From: an uncultured Oscillospiraceae bacterium
GTDB lineage: Bacteria; Bacillota; Clostridia; Oscillospirales; Oscillospiraceae
NCBI GenBank assembly: GCA_947632175.1
Contig: CANROC010000008.1
Location: 1-64,000 of the forward strand
Direction of reading: 5' to 3'
DNA length: 64,000 bases
The position numbers were made by a program, and so were the translations under genes. The notes under the pieces were generated by a model. That model did not search any database. It saw nothing but the letters and a program-made list of their open reading frames with translations, and was not told the DNA's origin. Within the stretch, counting starts at the first letter, position 1; each line of letters begins with the position of its first letter. This document shows positions 6,097 through 16,358 of this stretch, one piece after another.

Positions 6097-9054
6097 ATGA
6101 GGGACAGAAAAGTGATCAGGAAACTCAGGGGCGGTCTCTCTCTGGTGCTGGCGCTGTTGCTGCTGGTACCGGGTATGGGGCTGACCGCCTCAGCTGAGGA
6201 ACCGGCGGCCGCCACGGCTGCCACGGCCCAGACGGGCCAGTTCGTCAGCGAACGGATCTCCAACAACTACACGAAGGTGAGCAGCGCCTATTCTTCGCCG
6301 GTCTACAACGGCGAGGCGCTGCCGTTTGCCTTTGCCTCCGGCTCCGGCGCGGAGGTGACGGCGGACACCATGGGCTACAATGGCCCGGCTCTGGACGTCC
6401 ACGCGGGGGACACCGTAGAGCTGAAGGTCAACGTCCCCACCAAGGCCCTGTACGCTTTGTGCTTCGACTACCTCTCCTATGACGAGTCGATCCTGCCCAT
6501 TGAGTTCGGGATGATGGTGGACGGAGCCTACCCCTTCTACGAGGCCCGGAACGTGGAGCTCAACTCCGTCTGGGTACCCCAGGCCGAGAAGTCCTATGAC
6601 CGGTACAACGACCAGGTGGTCACCGTTCCGGACAAGGACCTGACCTGGCAGACGGGCGTCTATTTCCGGGACAGCTCCTACCGCCGTTCCACGCCGCTTC
6701 TGGTGGAGCTGGACGCCGGGGAGCACACCTTCACCTTTGAGGTGAAGAGCGGCAACTTCCTCTTCGGCGCGCTGACACTCATGGCCCCGGAGACGGTGCC
6801 CGCCTACGCTGCCGGCCAGAAGGCCGAGGGCAGCGAGCTCATCACCATCGAGGGCGAGGACTACGCCTGGACCAACGACTCCTCCGTCCACGCCCGGGCC
6901 GAGTTCGACACCGCCGTCAACCCCTATAAGATCAAGGACTCCGTCCTCAACACCGTGGACGTGGATTCCTTCGCCGACGCGGGGCAGTCCATCACCTACA
7001 AGTTCAACGTCTCCACCGCCGGCTGGTACTACATCGCCATGAACTACCGCCAGCCCAACAAGACGGACTTCCCGGTGTTCCTGGACGTGCGCGTGGACGG
7101 CGCGATCCCCAACGACGCCTTCCAGGACTATCAGCTTGCCTACACCAGCAGCTACGAGGTCCACACCCTCGCCGATGAAAACGGCGGGAAGCTGGCGGTG
7201 TATCTGGAGGCCGGCGAGCACACCGTCTCCTACACCATCTCCTTAGACTCCATCCGCTACGTGCTGGAGGGCGTGGAGGAGATCATGGCCGGCGTCAACG
7301 ACCTGGCCCTGGAGATCACCAAGGTCGCCGGCAACAACGCCGACAAGTACCGCGACCTGAAGCTCTCCCGGTACATCCCCGGCCTCGAGGACACCCTCAA
7401 CGGCTATGCCAACCAGCTCATCGAGCTTGAGAAGAGCGCCCGCCACTTCACCCCCAAGGGCAAGAACGTGGCCGTCATGTCCTCCATGCTGGTGGCCGCC
7501 AATCAGCTCAAGTCCCTGGCAGAGAGTCCCGATGAGATCCCCTACCGTATCGCCGAGCTCTCCTCCAGCACCAACTCCGTCAACCAGTACCTGGCCAACA
7601 CCATCGACTCCCTGCTGGAGAACGGCACGGCCATCGACCGGGTCTACATCTATCAGGAGGGCGCCAAGCTTCCGGAGGCTCCCGGGTTCTTCTCCTCCAT
7701 GTGGATGTCCATCAAGCGCTTCTTCGCCTCCTTCACCGACCAGTCCTACTCGGCCTCCAACACCGACAGGAACCACCTGCAGGTCTGGGTCAACCGCTCC
7801 AGCCAGTACGTCCAGGTCATGCAGAAGATGATCGACGCGGAGTTCACCCCGGCCACGGGCATCGATGTGGATATCTCCATCATGCCCGACCAGTACAAGC
7901 TGGTCCTGGCCAACTCCTCCGGCTCCGCCCCGGACGTGGCCACCGGTATCAACTACACCGTCCCCTATGAGCTGGCCGTCCGCGGCGCTCTGGTGGACAT
8001 GGCGCAGTTCGACGATTTCCAGGCCACCGCGGCCCCCTATGAGCCCGGCTTCTTCCTCACCGGCACCATCGGCAAGTCCGTCTACTCCATGCCGGAGACC
8101 ATGAACTTCTGGGTCCTGGTCTACCGCACCGACGTGCTCGACAAGCTGGGCCTGGAGGTGCCTGACACCATGGAGGATGTGCGGGATATGCTGCCGGAGC
8201 TGCAGATGCGCGGCCTGAACTTCTACTATCCCACCGCCGGCATGGCCGCCATGCGCAACTTCCACGGCACCACGCCTCTCATCGTCCAGAACGGCGGCGC
8301 CCTCTATTCCGGCACGGCCCAGGAGGGCACGACTCTCGGCAGCGAGGCCTCCGTCAACGGCTTCACACAGCTGACGGACCTCTTCACCGTCTACAATATC
8401 CCGGTGGATATCTCCAACTTCTATCAGCACTTCCGCAACGGCGATATCCCCATCGGCATCTGCGATTACGGCACCTATAACCTGATCTCCAACGCCGCCC
8501 CCGAGCTGGCCGGCTCCTGGGACATCTCCATCGTCCCCGGCACGGAGCAGCCTGACGGGACCATCAACCGCGCCACCTGCGGGTGCGCCGAGTCCACCGT
8601 CATCTTCAAGTCCGACGCCGAGCGCGAGGCCAAGGCTTGGGAGTTCATCAAGTGGTGGTCCTCCAGCGAGGTCCAGGCCGAGTTCGGTCAGACCATGCAG
8701 ATCACCTACGGCGATGAGTACATGTGGACCACCGCCAACACCGAGGCCTTTGCCCAGCTGCCTGTGGACAACGCCCACAAGCAGGTCATCCTGGAGTTCA
8801 TGAAGAACGTGGTGGACGTGGCCCGCGTTCCCGGCACCTACATGCTGGAGCGTGAGATGTCCAACGCTTTCAACGCCATCGTGGTAGACGGCGAGCCGGC
8901 CCAGAGCCGCATCGACGAGGCCGTCAAGACCATCGACCGCGAGATCATCCGCAAGCTCGAGGAGTTCGGCTACATCGACAGCGAAGGCAACACCATTGAG
9001 CCCTATGTGATCCCCAGCATCGACAGCATCAAGGGGATCCTGGGCAGAAACTGA
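6097..9054 (+). CDS. Giant ABC substrate-binding protein with N-terminal carbohydrate-binding-like domains
   Basis: A 985-residue secreted protein, about twice the usual length of a sugar-binding component. Residues 1-33 form a signal peptide ending in ASA; there is no lipobox Cys. Two beta-rich domains follow (about 60-255 and 255-390; the second begins ITIEGEDYAW), resembling CBM6/35-like jelly rolls. A helical linker spans about 390-550. The C-terminal 400 residues are a family 1 extracellular solute-binding domain (LQVWVNRSSQYVQVMQKM near 557; YPTAGMAAMRNF later). AAGGAGG at 6085-6091 sets the ATG; an in-frame start at 5992 would precede the signal peptide with an odd extension. It heads an operon with two permease genes. 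Likely role: capture of arabino-oligosaccharides. Without a lipid anchor it may be held by partner proteins (inference). Confidence 0.85.
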   Translation: MRDRKVIRKLRGGLSLVLALLLLVPGMGLTASAEEPAAATAATAQTGQFVSERISNNYTKVSSAYSSPVYNGEALPFAFASGSGAEVTADTMGYNGPALDVHAGDTVELKVNVPTKALYALCFDYLSYDESILPIEFGMMVDGAYPFYEARNVELNSVWVPQAEKSYDRYNDQVVTVPDKDLTWQTGVYFRDSSYRRSTPLLVELDAGEHTFTFEVKSGNFLFGALTLMAPETVPAYAAGQKAEGSELITIEGEDYAWTNDSSVHARAEFDTAVNPYKIKDSVLNTVDVDSFADAGQSITYKFNVSTAGWYYIAMNYRQPNKTDFPVFLDVRVDGAIPNDAFQDYQLAYTSSYEVHTLADENGGKLAVYLEAGEHTVSYTISLDSIRYVLEGVEEIMAGVNDLALEITKVAGNNADKYRDLKLSRYIPGLEDTLNGYANQLIELEKSARHFTPKGKNVAVMSSMLVAANQLKSLAESPDEIPYRIAELSSSTNSVNQYLANTIDSLLENGTAIDRVYIYQEGAKLPEAPGFFSSMWMSIKRFFASFTDQSYSASNTDRNHLQVWVNRSSQYVQVMQKMIDAEFTPATGIDVDISIMPDQYKLVLANSSGSAPDVATGINYTVPYELAVRGALVDMAQFDDFQATAAPYEPGFFLTGTIGKSVYSMPETMNFWVLVYRTDVLDKLGLEVPDTMEDVRDMLPELQMRGLNFYYPTAGMAAMRNFHGTTPLIVQNGGALYSGTAQEGTTLGSEASVNGFTQLTDLFTVYNIPVDISNFYQHFRNGDIPIGICDYGTYNLISNAAPELAGSWDISIVPGTEQPDGTINRATCGCAESTVIFKSDAEREAKAWEFIKWWSSSEVQAEFGQTMQITYGDEYMWTTANTEAFAQLPVDNAHKQVILEFMKNVVDVARVPGTYMLEREMSNAFNAIVVDGEPAQSRIDEAVKTIDREIIRKLEEFGYIDSEGNTIEPYVIPSIDSIKGILGRN

Positions 9055-9068
9055 GGAGGTGAACATCT

Positions 9069-10076
9069 GTGGCAACTGAAAGCTTAGCCAAGGAGGCCCC
9101 CATTACGCTGGCCCCTCCCAAGAAGAAAAAGAAGAACAAGATCTCCCGCCGGGAAAATAACTGGCACGGCTGGTTGTTCATCGGCCCTTACGCGCTCATC
9201 TTCGCCATCTTTATCCTGGTGCCCGTCATCCTGGCGGTCGTCCTCTCTTTCACGAACTTCAACGCCATCCAGTTCCCCAAGTTCGTTGGATTCCTGAATT
9301 ACATAACCATTCTCACCAACGACGCGGAGTTCATGAAGTACGTCCTGCCCAACACGGTGGTCTACGCCGTGGTGGTGGGCATCGGCGGCTACGCCCTGTC
9401 CTTCGTGCTGGCCTGGGCGCTGTGCAACCTGACAAAGCCTGTCCGCACCGTCTTCGCCCTGATCCTCTACTCGCCCTCCATGACCACGGGCGTGGCCATG
9501 ACGGTGCTCTGGAAGGTCATCTTCTCCGGTGACCAGGCGGGACTTCTCAACTCCTGGCTCATGGAGCTGGGCGTCATCACGGAGCCCATCATCTGGCTGA
9601 CGGACGCCAGGTTCCTCCTGCCCATCGTCATCATCATCGGACTTTGGTCCAGCATGGGCATCGGGTTCCTCTCCATGATCGCCGGTATCCTCAACACCGA
9701 CGAGTCCCTCTACGAGGCCGGCTCCATCGACGGCATCTCCAACCGTTTCCAGGAGATGTTCTACATCACCATCCCCCAGATGAAGCCCCAGATGCTCTTC
9801 GCCGCCGTCATGGCCATCGTGGGCGCCTTCCAGAACGGTATGGTGACCTCCATGCTCGTGGGCAACCCCTCCCCGGGCTACGCGTCCCAGCTCCTCGTCA
9901 ACCACATCGAGGACTACGGCTTCCAGCGGTATGAGATGGGCTACGCCGCCGCCATTTCCGTGGTGCTGCTGCTCATCGTACAGCTCTTCAGCAAGGGCGC
10001 CAACCTCTTGCTGACGGAAAAAGATCCCTATGGAAAGAAAGGAGGAGAAGAGGATGAACAAGGGGAAGAAAATTAA
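9069..10076 (+). CDS. ABC sugar transporter permease, MalF/LplB type (transporter 1)
   Basis: A 335-residue inner-membrane permease with a Lys-rich cytoplasmic N-terminus (residues 18-30) and six predicted helices. The EAA loop that docks the ATPase is visible in [13 protein letters not shown], followed by IPQMKPQ. It starts with GTG, with AGGAGGT overlapping the previous stop codon. The C-terminus is charged and overlaps the next permease gene by 23 bases. It pairs with the following gene and the giant binding protein; no ATPase is encoded here, so MsmX from 26648 presumably energises it. Confidence 0.92.
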   Translation: MATESLAKEAPITLAPPKKKKKNKISRRENNWHGWLFIGPYALIFAIFILVPVILAVVLSFTNFNAIQFPKFVGFLNYITILTNDAEFMKYVLPNTVVYAVVVGIGGYALSFVLAWALCNLTKPVRTVFALILYSPSMTTGVAMTVLWKVIFSGDQAGLLNSWLMELGVITEPIIWLTDARFLLPIVIIIGLWSSMGIGFLSMIAGILNTDESLYEAGSIDGISNRFQEMFYITIPQMKPQMLFAAVMAIVGAFQNGMVTSMLVGNPSPGYASQLLVNHIEDYGFQRYEMGYAAAISVVLLLIVQLFSKGANLLLTEKDPYGKKGGEEDEQGEEN

Positions 10077-10920
10077 CCCGAAAAAGTTTGAGCTGGGACA
10101 GCTCAAGATCATTCTGATCCTGCTGCCGCTGGTCATCTTCATGGGGATGCCCATCATCTTCATCATCAACCACGCCTTCAAGCCAATGGAGGAGCTCTTC
10201 GCCTTCCCGCCCACCTTCTTCGTGAAGAGCCCGGTCATGGACAACTTCTCCAAGCTCGGCGACTTCTTTGACACCAACGGTATCCCCCTGGCGCGGTACA
10301 TCTTCAACAGCATCCTGGTCACCGCCCTGACGGTGGGGCTGGCGCTCCTCCTCACCACCATGTCGGCCTTCGCTCTTTCCAAGATCAAGTTCAAGGGCCG
10401 CAACCTTCTGGGCCAGATCAACCAGATCGCCATCATGTTCGTCTCCACCGCCGTGCTGATCCCCCGGTATCTGGTGATCTGCCAGCTGCACCTCATCGAC
10501 AACATCCTGGCGCACATCCTGCCGCTGGTGGCTATGCCGGTGGCGCTGTTCCTGGTCAAGCAGTTCGTGGACCAGGTGCCCGACTCCCTCCTGGAGGCCG
10601 CCTATATGGACGGCGCCACGGACCTGGACGTGTACCTGAAGGTCATCCTGCCCATGATCAAGCCCGCCATCGCCACCGCCTCCATCCTGGTGTTCCAGCA
10701 GGTCTGGACCAACATGGAGACCTCCAGCTACTTCTTCAACGATGACAGTCAGAAGACCCTCACCTTCGCCATGAACACGCTGGTCAACGCCAACAACTCC
10801 GTGGCCGGCCAAGGTATGGGAGCCGCCGCCTCGCTGATCATGTTCCTTCCTAACCTTATCCTCTTCATTATCCTTCAGAATAAGGTTATGAACACCATGG
10901 CCAGCTCCGGTATTAAGTAA
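10054..10920 (+). CDS. ABC sugar transporter permease, MalG/YtcP type (transporter 1)
   Basis: The second membrane subunit, 288 residues, with six predicted helices and the EAA motif [23 protein letters not shown] eight bases before the ATG at 10054 fixes this start; an in-frame start 24 bases upstream lacks such a site. The coding start lies inside the end of the MalF-type gene, so the two subunits are probably coupled. It forms the import channel with the upstream permease. Confidence 0.92.
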   Translation: MNKGKKINPKKFELGQLKIILILLPLVIFMGMPIIFIINHAFKPMEELFAFPPTFFVKSPVMDNFSKLGDFFDTNGIPLARYIFNSILVTALTVGLALLLTTMSAFALSKIKFKGRNLLGQINQIAIMFVSTAVLIPRYLVICQLHLIDNILAHILPLVAMPVALFLVKQFVDQVPDSLLEAAYMDGATDLDVYLKVILPMIKPAIATASILVFQQVWTNMETSSYFFNDDSQKTLTFAMNTLVNANNSVAGQGMGAAASLIMFLPNLILFIILQNKVMNTMASSGIK

Positions 10921-10934
10921 GGGGGGAGGCAGAC

Positions 10935-13007
10935 ATGCGAAGAAAGCTTAAACGCACGGGAGCCATGCTGCTGCTGGTGCTGCTGCTCACAGCCATGGTC
11001 TTCTCCTTCACGGCCTCCGCCGAGACGCCTTACGTGACCTACACCATCAACGGTTACGGTCAGGTCCGGCAGACACAGACGGCGTATCTGGCCTACGCCA
11101 CCATCACCAAGTTCGGCGAGGAATCCCTGAGCGCCCCGGCGGATATATGCCTGGCGCCGGACGGGCTTTTGTACATCGCCGACTCCGGCAAGAACTCCGA
11201 GCAGGGCGTCCCCCGCATCGTCGTGGGCGACATCCAGGGCAACTTCATCAAGACGGTGGGCGAGGGGACCCTGGTCAACCCCAGGGGCGTCTTCGTCACC
11301 AAGGACGGCAGCATCTACGTGGCTGATAGGGACGCCGGGAAGGTGTTCATCTTCAACCAGGCCGGTGAGCTCATCCGGGAGTACGGCAAGCCCGACAGCC
11401 CCCTCTACGGCGACGGCCTGCCTTTCCAGCCCATCAAGCTCGTGGTCAATGACGCGGGGATCATGTTCATCATCTGCGAATCCAACACCAACGGTATCGT
11501 AGAGATATCCCCCACCGAGGGCGGCACGTTCCTGGGCTACTTCGGCACGAACTTCGCCACCACGGACATCATGACCATCATCTACCGGGCCATCCTCACC
11601 GACGCCCAGCGCGCCAAGATGGCCAGCAACATCCCGGCCACGCCCACGAACCTGGGCATCGACGCCAAGGGCCTTATCTACACCGTCACCCTGGGCAACG
11701 GTGTAGACACCCTGAAGCGCCTGAACATCGCCGGTACCAACATGATCCGCAACACCGATGAGACCTACGCCAGCAACCCCGTGGCGGTGGTGGCCGGCAA
11801 CCACGACAACGTCTACGTGGCCGACCAGCAGGGCTACATCTTCGAGTACAACACCGAGGGCGAGATGCTCTTCACTTTCGGCGGCCCCAACGATGATACC
11901 CAGCGCGTGGGACTTTCCAAGATGGTTACCGGCATCGCCATAGATACGGAAGACCGCATCTACGTGCTGGACTCCGACCTGGCCCAGGTGCAGATCTACG
12001 AGCCCACGGAGTTCACCAACCTCCTGCATAACGCCCTGTACCTCTACTCCAAGGGCCGCTACACCGAGGCCAAGGAGCCCCTGGCCCAGGTCCTCAAGAT
12101 GAACTCCATGTTCGACTACGCCAACAAGGCCATGGGCCGCAGCTACTTCCAGGAGGGCAACTACAAGCAGGCCCTCAAGTACGCCCGCCTTGCCAAGGAC
12201 TATGACGGCTACTCCGACGCCTACTGGGAGCTGCGCAACACGTGGCTGAAGAACAACATCATGACCGCCATCATCCTGTGCGTCCTCCTCTTTGTGGCGT
12301 ACAAGGTGATCAAGGCCCTGGACAAGAGGAGCCACATCCTCAATAAGCCCCGGAAATTCTTCCGGAAGCTCAAGAAGAACAAATTCATCAACAATCTCAA
12401 CTACGCCGGCTACTACATGAAGAAGCCGTCCGACGGCGCTTACGGCATCGCCGCGGAGGGAAGAGCCAACTGGCTGGTCTCCAGCTTCGTCCTGCTCCTC
12501 TTTATCGTGGAGTTCGTCATCGACAAGTACACCAAGGGCTTCCTCCTGAAGACCGTGATGGAGGGCCGGTATGAGATCGCCAGCGACATCGGCATGATCT
12601 TGGTCGTCGCCTTTGCGGTCACCGCCTGCACCTACCTTGTGTGTACCATCAACGAAGGCGAAGGCACGGTGAAGAAGATCTACACCTTCTTCTGCTACAG
12701 CCTGATGCCTTATGTGGTGCTCACGCCCCTGGCTTACGCCATCAGCCACATCGTCACCGTCAATGAGATGTTCCTGAGCCAGATGATCCAGATCCTCACC
12801 TACCTCTGGATCGCGGTGCTGCTGGTGGTGGGCCTGAAGGAGGTCAACAACTTCACGGCCAAGGAAACGGTGAAGGTCATCCTGCTCACGGCATTCACCG
12901 CCCTCATCCTGGCGCTCCTCATCTTCATCGTGTACGTGCTGTGGGCACAGGTATTCGACTTCTTGACCGCGATCATCGGGGAGGGGGTTTACAGACTTGG
13001 ATACTAA
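10935..13007 (+). CDS. NHL-propeller / TPR / Yip1-type membrane protein
   Basis: A 690-residue protein with a signal peptide (residues 1-30, ending SAE). NHL beta-propeller repeats follow from about 40 to 355 (ADICLAPDGLLYIADSGK, GVFVTKDGSIYVADRDAG, GIAIDTEDRIYVLDSD). Two TPR-like helical pairs occupy about 360-430 (YSKGRYTEAKEPLAQVLKM, YFQEGNYKQALKYARLAK). A transmembrane helix at about 440-462 is followed by a basic linker and a five-helix Yip1-like domain (about 510-690). The propeller and TPR should lie outside the cell. It sits between two permease pairs and overlaps the DUF5696 gene by 11 bases. From memory, YIP1-NHL genes next to DUF5696 and large binding-protein genes recur in Firmicutes, but I know of no assigned function. 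A scaffold or sensor for the transporter is a reasonable guess. Confidence 0.8.
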   Translation: MRRKLKRTGAMLLLVLLLTAMVFSFTASAETPYVTYTINGYGQVRQTQTAYLAYATITKFGEESLSAPADICLAPDGLLYIADSGKNSEQGVPRIVVGDIQGNFIKTVGEGTLVNPRGVFVTKDGSIYVADRDAGKVFIFNQAGELIREYGKPDSPLYGDGLPFQPIKLVVNDAGIMFIICESNTNGIVEISPTEGGTFLGYFGTNFATTDIMTIIYRAILTDAQRAKMASNIPATPTNLGIDAKGLIYTVTLGNGVDTLKRLNIAGTNMIRNTDETYASNPVAVVAGNHDNVYVADQQGYIFEYNTEGEMLFTFGGPNDDTQRVGLSKMVTGIAIDTEDRIYVLDSDLAQVQIYEPTEFTNLLHNALYLYSKGRYTEAKEPLAQVLKMNSMFDYANKAMGRSYFQEGNYKQALKYARLAKDYDGYSDAYWELRNTWLKNNIMTAIILCVLLFVAYKVIKALDKRSHILNKPRKFFRKLKKNKFINNLNYAGYYMKKPSDGAYGIAAEGRANWLVSSFVLLLFIVEFVIDKYTKGFLLKTVMEGRYEIASDIGMILVVAFAVTACTYLVCTINEGEGTVKKIYTFFCYSLMPYVVLTPLAYAISHIVTVNEMFLSQMIQILTYLWIAVLLVVGLKEVNNFTAKETVKVILLTAFTALILALLIFIVYVLWAQVFDFLTAIIGEGVYRLGY

Positions 13008-15273
13008 GACTAAGACTAAAAAGCGCAAGGTGATTATCTGGCTGAGCGTCATTCTGGCCCTGGTCATCATTGCTGCCGTCGTCGCCACGGTCCTCATCGT
13101 GCTGGGCAGCCGTTCGGACAAGATCGTCTCCGGCAATCACGTCCACCAGAGCGCCCTGCCTGTCACCAAGGGCCGGGTAGAGGCCAAGGATGACTACACC
13201 CTGGTGGCCGAGAGCGACAGCTACAGGCTCTACTACTGGGAGCCCCGGTTCTCCATCCTCATTGAGAACAAGGAGACCGGCGCGGTGCTGGAGTCCACCG
13301 TCTCCGACGAGAAGGACGACCACAAGAACAACGACGACTGGACCGGCACCATGAAGAGCGGCATTGCCATCGGCACCATCGAGAAGACCACCAAGTTTTC
13401 CGATAGGATCGACATGAACAATGCCAAGAACGAGATCGAGACCTATTACACCGACAACGGCATCTACGCCAAGATCTCTTTCCCCGATTACGGCATCAGC
13501 GTCGGCGTGGAGGTGAGCCTCCTGGACGACGAGCTGGTGGTCCGCATCCCTGAGGAATCCATCAAGGAGGAGAAGGAAGGCACCTACATCTACACCATCA
13601 GCCCCTTCCAGTTCCTCGGGTACACGTACCTGGGCGAGGAGAACGGCTACATGCTCATCCCCGACGGCAACGGCGCCCTCATCAACCTGGACGACAAGGA
13701 AGGGCGCTACGCCAGCGGCTTTGCCGGGCTCGTCTACGGCACGGACGTGGGCCTGACGGATATCGTCAAAACCTCCACCCTCTGGGAGCGGTATGAGACC
13801 GTCACCAGCGCCAACCCCGTGCTGGCCCCCGTCTTCGGCATGGCCCACACGGACGACCAGATCGCGTATCTGGGCATCGTGGAGAGCGGCGACCAGCGCG
13901 CCACCATCGAGGCCCATCCCAACGGCGCCCGCATCGACTACAACCGGTGCTTCGCCCGGTTCCTGCTGCGGGACGTCTACAACCAGCCCCTGTCCAACTC
14001 CGCCACCGCCAACACGGCGCTGACGGTGGAGGCCGACAGGCTCCACAGCGACCTGACGGTCCGCTACTGCCTCCTCTCCGGTGAGGACGCCAACTACATG
14101 GGCATGGCCAAGGCCTACCGCCAGTACCTGCTGGACACCGGCAAGATCGAGAAGCGCAACCTGAGCTACAACACCCGCGTGGACGTCCTGGGCGTGGAGC
14201 GCGAGGAGTTCCTTATGGGCACCACCTCGGTCCCCATGACCACCGCGGACCAGCTGGAGGACATCTACGCCGAGCTTCGCCGGGAGGGCGTGGCCAATGT
14301 GCTCACCGTCTACCACGGCTGGCAGAAGGGCGGCCTTTATGACCTGCCCATCACCAAGTACAAGGCGGACGGCTCCATCGGCGGCACCGGCGACCTCACG
14401 AAGCTCATCCTGGACGAGGCCGAGCAGGGCAACACCATCTACCTCTACAACGACGCCCTGCAGGTGAACGCCACCACCAACTCCAGCACTTACAGCGTCA
14501 TGAAGAAGGTCAACAAGCGCACCTTCGAGAACGACGTGAACGGCCAGGTCTACGACACGTTCTATTACCTGATGCCCAACAAGGCAGGGGAGAACCTGGC
14601 GGGGCTTTCCGAGAGCGCCGTCAAGGAGGGCGTGAAGAACATGGCCCTGACCGGCATCACCGGGCAGCTCTTCTCCTACAGCTACAAGGGCAATTACTAC
14701 TCCAGGACCGACACCATGGACATGTTCGTTGACGCGGTGGAGGCCGTGGACGAGGACATGAACCTGCTGCTGGAGACCCCCAACCAGTACCTGTGGAAGT
14801 ACGCCGACGCTATGCTGGATATGCCCCTGGGCTCCTCCGACTACCTCTACATCGATGAGGAGGTCCCGTTCCTCAGCCTGGTGCTGAAGGGCATCGTCCC
14901 CACCTATTCGGAGTTCGTGAACTTCGAGGCCAACAAGACCGAGAACTTCCTGAACATGGTGGAGGCCGGCATGTATCCCTCCTTCTACGTCACGGCGGAG
15001 GACTCCTCCAAGCTCATTTACACCAACTCCTCCAACCTCTACTCCCTGGAGTTCGACAGCTACCGTGACACCATCGCCCAGTATGACCGGGAGCTCCGGG
15101 CCCTGGCCGAGAAGGTGGGGACCTCCACCATCACGAATCACGAGATCCTTTCCAACGGCCTTGTGAAGGTCACATACGAAAACGGCGTCGTGATCTACGT
15201 CAACTACACCGAGTCGGCCCTGTCCGACGGAGGCGTGACGGTGGACGCGCTGTCCTATAAGGTAGGTGAGTGA
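12997..15273 (+). CDS. DUF5696 protein, membrane-tethered, possible extracytoplasmic glycosidase
   Basis: A 758-residue protein with a basic N-terminus and one transmembrane helix (about 12-36), so the bulk faces outwards. Residues about 60-340 look like a beta-sandwich of the mutarotase-like kind (YRLYYWEPRFSILIENKETG, GYMLIPDGNGALI). Residues about 390-700 alternate helices and strands with acidic residues after strands (NVLTVYHGWQKGGLYD, TIYLYNDALQVN, LYIDEEVPFLSLV), as in TIM-barrel hydrolases. The family name rests on recollection of similar proteins. TTG start, with a GGGAGGGGGT site; the start overlaps the upstream stop. Its place between two permease pairs suggests it processes or presents ligand. 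Hydrolase activity is inference. Confidence 0.72.
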   Translation: MDTKTKTKKRKVIIWLSVILALVIIAAVVATVLIVLGSRSDKIVSGNHVHQSALPVTKGRVEAKDDYTLVAESDSYRLYYWEPRFSILIENKETGAVLESTVSDEKDDHKNNDDWTGTMKSGIAIGTIEKTTKFSDRIDMNNAKNEIETYYTDNGIYAKISFPDYGISVGVEVSLLDDELVVRIPEESIKEEKEGTYIYTISPFQFLGYTYLGEENGYMLIPDGNGALINLDDKEGRYASGFAGLVYGTDVGLTDIVKTSTLWERYETVTSANPVLAPVFGMAHTDDQIAYLGIVESGDQRATIEAHPNGARIDYNRCFARFLLRDVYNQPLSNSATANTALTVEADRLHSDLTVRYCLLSGEDANYMGMAKAYRQYLLDTGKIEKRNLSYNTRVDVLGVEREEFLMGTTSVPMTTADQLEDIYAELRREGVANVLTVYHGWQKGGLYDLPITKYKADGSIGGTGDLTKLILDEAEQGNTIYLYNDALQVNATTNSSTYSVMKKVNKRTFENDVNGQVYDTFYYLMPNKAGENLAGLSESAVKEGVKNMALTGITGQLFSYSYKGNYYSRTDTMDMFVDAVEAVDEDMNLLLETPNQYLWKYADAMLDMPLGSSDYLYIDEEVPFLSLVLKGIVPTYSEFVNFEANKTENFLNMVEAGMYPSFYVTAEDSSKLIYTNSSNLYSLEFDSYRDTIAQYDRELRALAEKVGTSTITNHEILSNGLVKVTYENGVVIYVNYTESALSDGGVTVDALSYKVGE

Positions 15274-15275
15274 CC

Positions 15276-16358
15276 ATGGAAGAAACGAAAAAAATGACCC
15301 GCGCGGACAAAAAAGCACTGAAGGAGAAGATGAAGCACCTCAAGTCCGGCAAGCTTGAAAAACGCGACGGCCGGATGGGTTACTTCTTCATGATCCCCTG
15401 GTTCATCGGCGTGGCCGTGTTCCTGGCTTACCCCCTGGGCACCAGCATCTGGTACTCGGTGAACAACATCCGCTCCACGCCTCAGGGCCTTCTGACCACC
15501 TTCGTGGGGACGGGCAACTTCTCCAACATCCTCCTGCAGGACCCTGACTTCCTGGTCGAGCTGGTGGACTACGTAACAAGCACCATCCTGTCGGTGCCTA
15601 TCATCGTGGTCTTCGCCCTGATCATCGCCATGATGCTCAACATGAAGATCAAAGCCAAGGGCTTCTTCCGGCTGATCTTCTTCCTGCCGGTCATCATCGT
15701 CAGCGGCCCGATCCTGGGCATGCTCACCGAGGAGGGCGCCGGCTCCATCTCCGCCATCGACATGAACGCCCTCACCACCGCCATCAGCGGCGTCCTGCCG
15801 AAGATGCTGGCGGACCCCATCTCGGACCTCTTCAACAACATGATCACGACGCTGTGGTATTCCGGCGTGCAGATCCTGATCTTCCTCTCCGGTCTTCAAA
15901 AGATCGACAAGTCCATGTACGAGGCCGCCAAGATCGACGGCGGCTCCGGATGGGAGTGCTTCTGGAAGATCACCCTGCCGAATATCAAGCCCCTGATCCT
16001 CCTGAACGTGGTCTATACCGTCATCTTCATCTCCAGCAACTCGCAGAACCCCATCATCGGCCTCATCCAGAGCTCGATGCTCTCCGGCACCAAGGAGAGA
16101 GGCTACGGGTACGCCGCCGCCATGGCGTGGCTCTACACCGTTGTGGTGCTCCTCATCGTGGGCCTCTTCGCCCTCCTGCTCATGACCCGCAAGGGCGCCT
16201 ATGAGAAGCAGGTCAAGAAAGCCAAGAAGGCCAAGAAGCAGGAAGCCCGCAACCGTAAAAAGATCGAAAGGAGGAACGCGCGTAATGCAAAACGTATTGA
16301 GCGTCAGAGAGCGAAGGGCAAGATCACCTCGCGCACCACGAGCCGAGAGGATTACTAA
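15276..16358 (+). CDS. ABC sugar transporter permease, MalF/LplB type (transporter 2)
   Basis: A 360-residue permease with a basic N-terminus, six predicted helices and the EAA motif YEAAKIDGGSGWECFW. The C-terminal 55 residues are extremely Lys/Arg-rich, an unusual cytoplasmic tail that overlaps the next gene by 74 bases. The ATG at 15276 lies two bases past the DUF5696 stop; a GTG six bases earlier is an alternative. It pairs with the next permease and with the binding lipoprotein at 17487. Confidence 0.9.
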   Translation: MEETKKMTRADKKALKEKMKHLKSGKLEKRDGRMGYFFMIPWFIGVAVFLAYPLGTSIWYSVNNIRSTPQGLLTTFVGTGNFSNILLQDPDFLVELVDYVTSTILSVPIIVVFALIIAMMLNMKIKAKGFFRLIFFLPVIIVSGPILGMLTEEGAGSISAIDMNALTTAISGVLPKMLADPISDLFNNMITTLWYSGVQILIFLSGLQKIDKSMYEAAKIDGGSGWECFWKITLPNIKPLILLNVVYTVIFISSNSQNPIIGLIQSSMLSGTKERGYGYAAAMAWLYTVVVLLIVGLFALLLMTRKGAYEKQVKKAKKAKKQEARNRKKIERRNARNAKRIERQRAKGKITSRTTSREDY

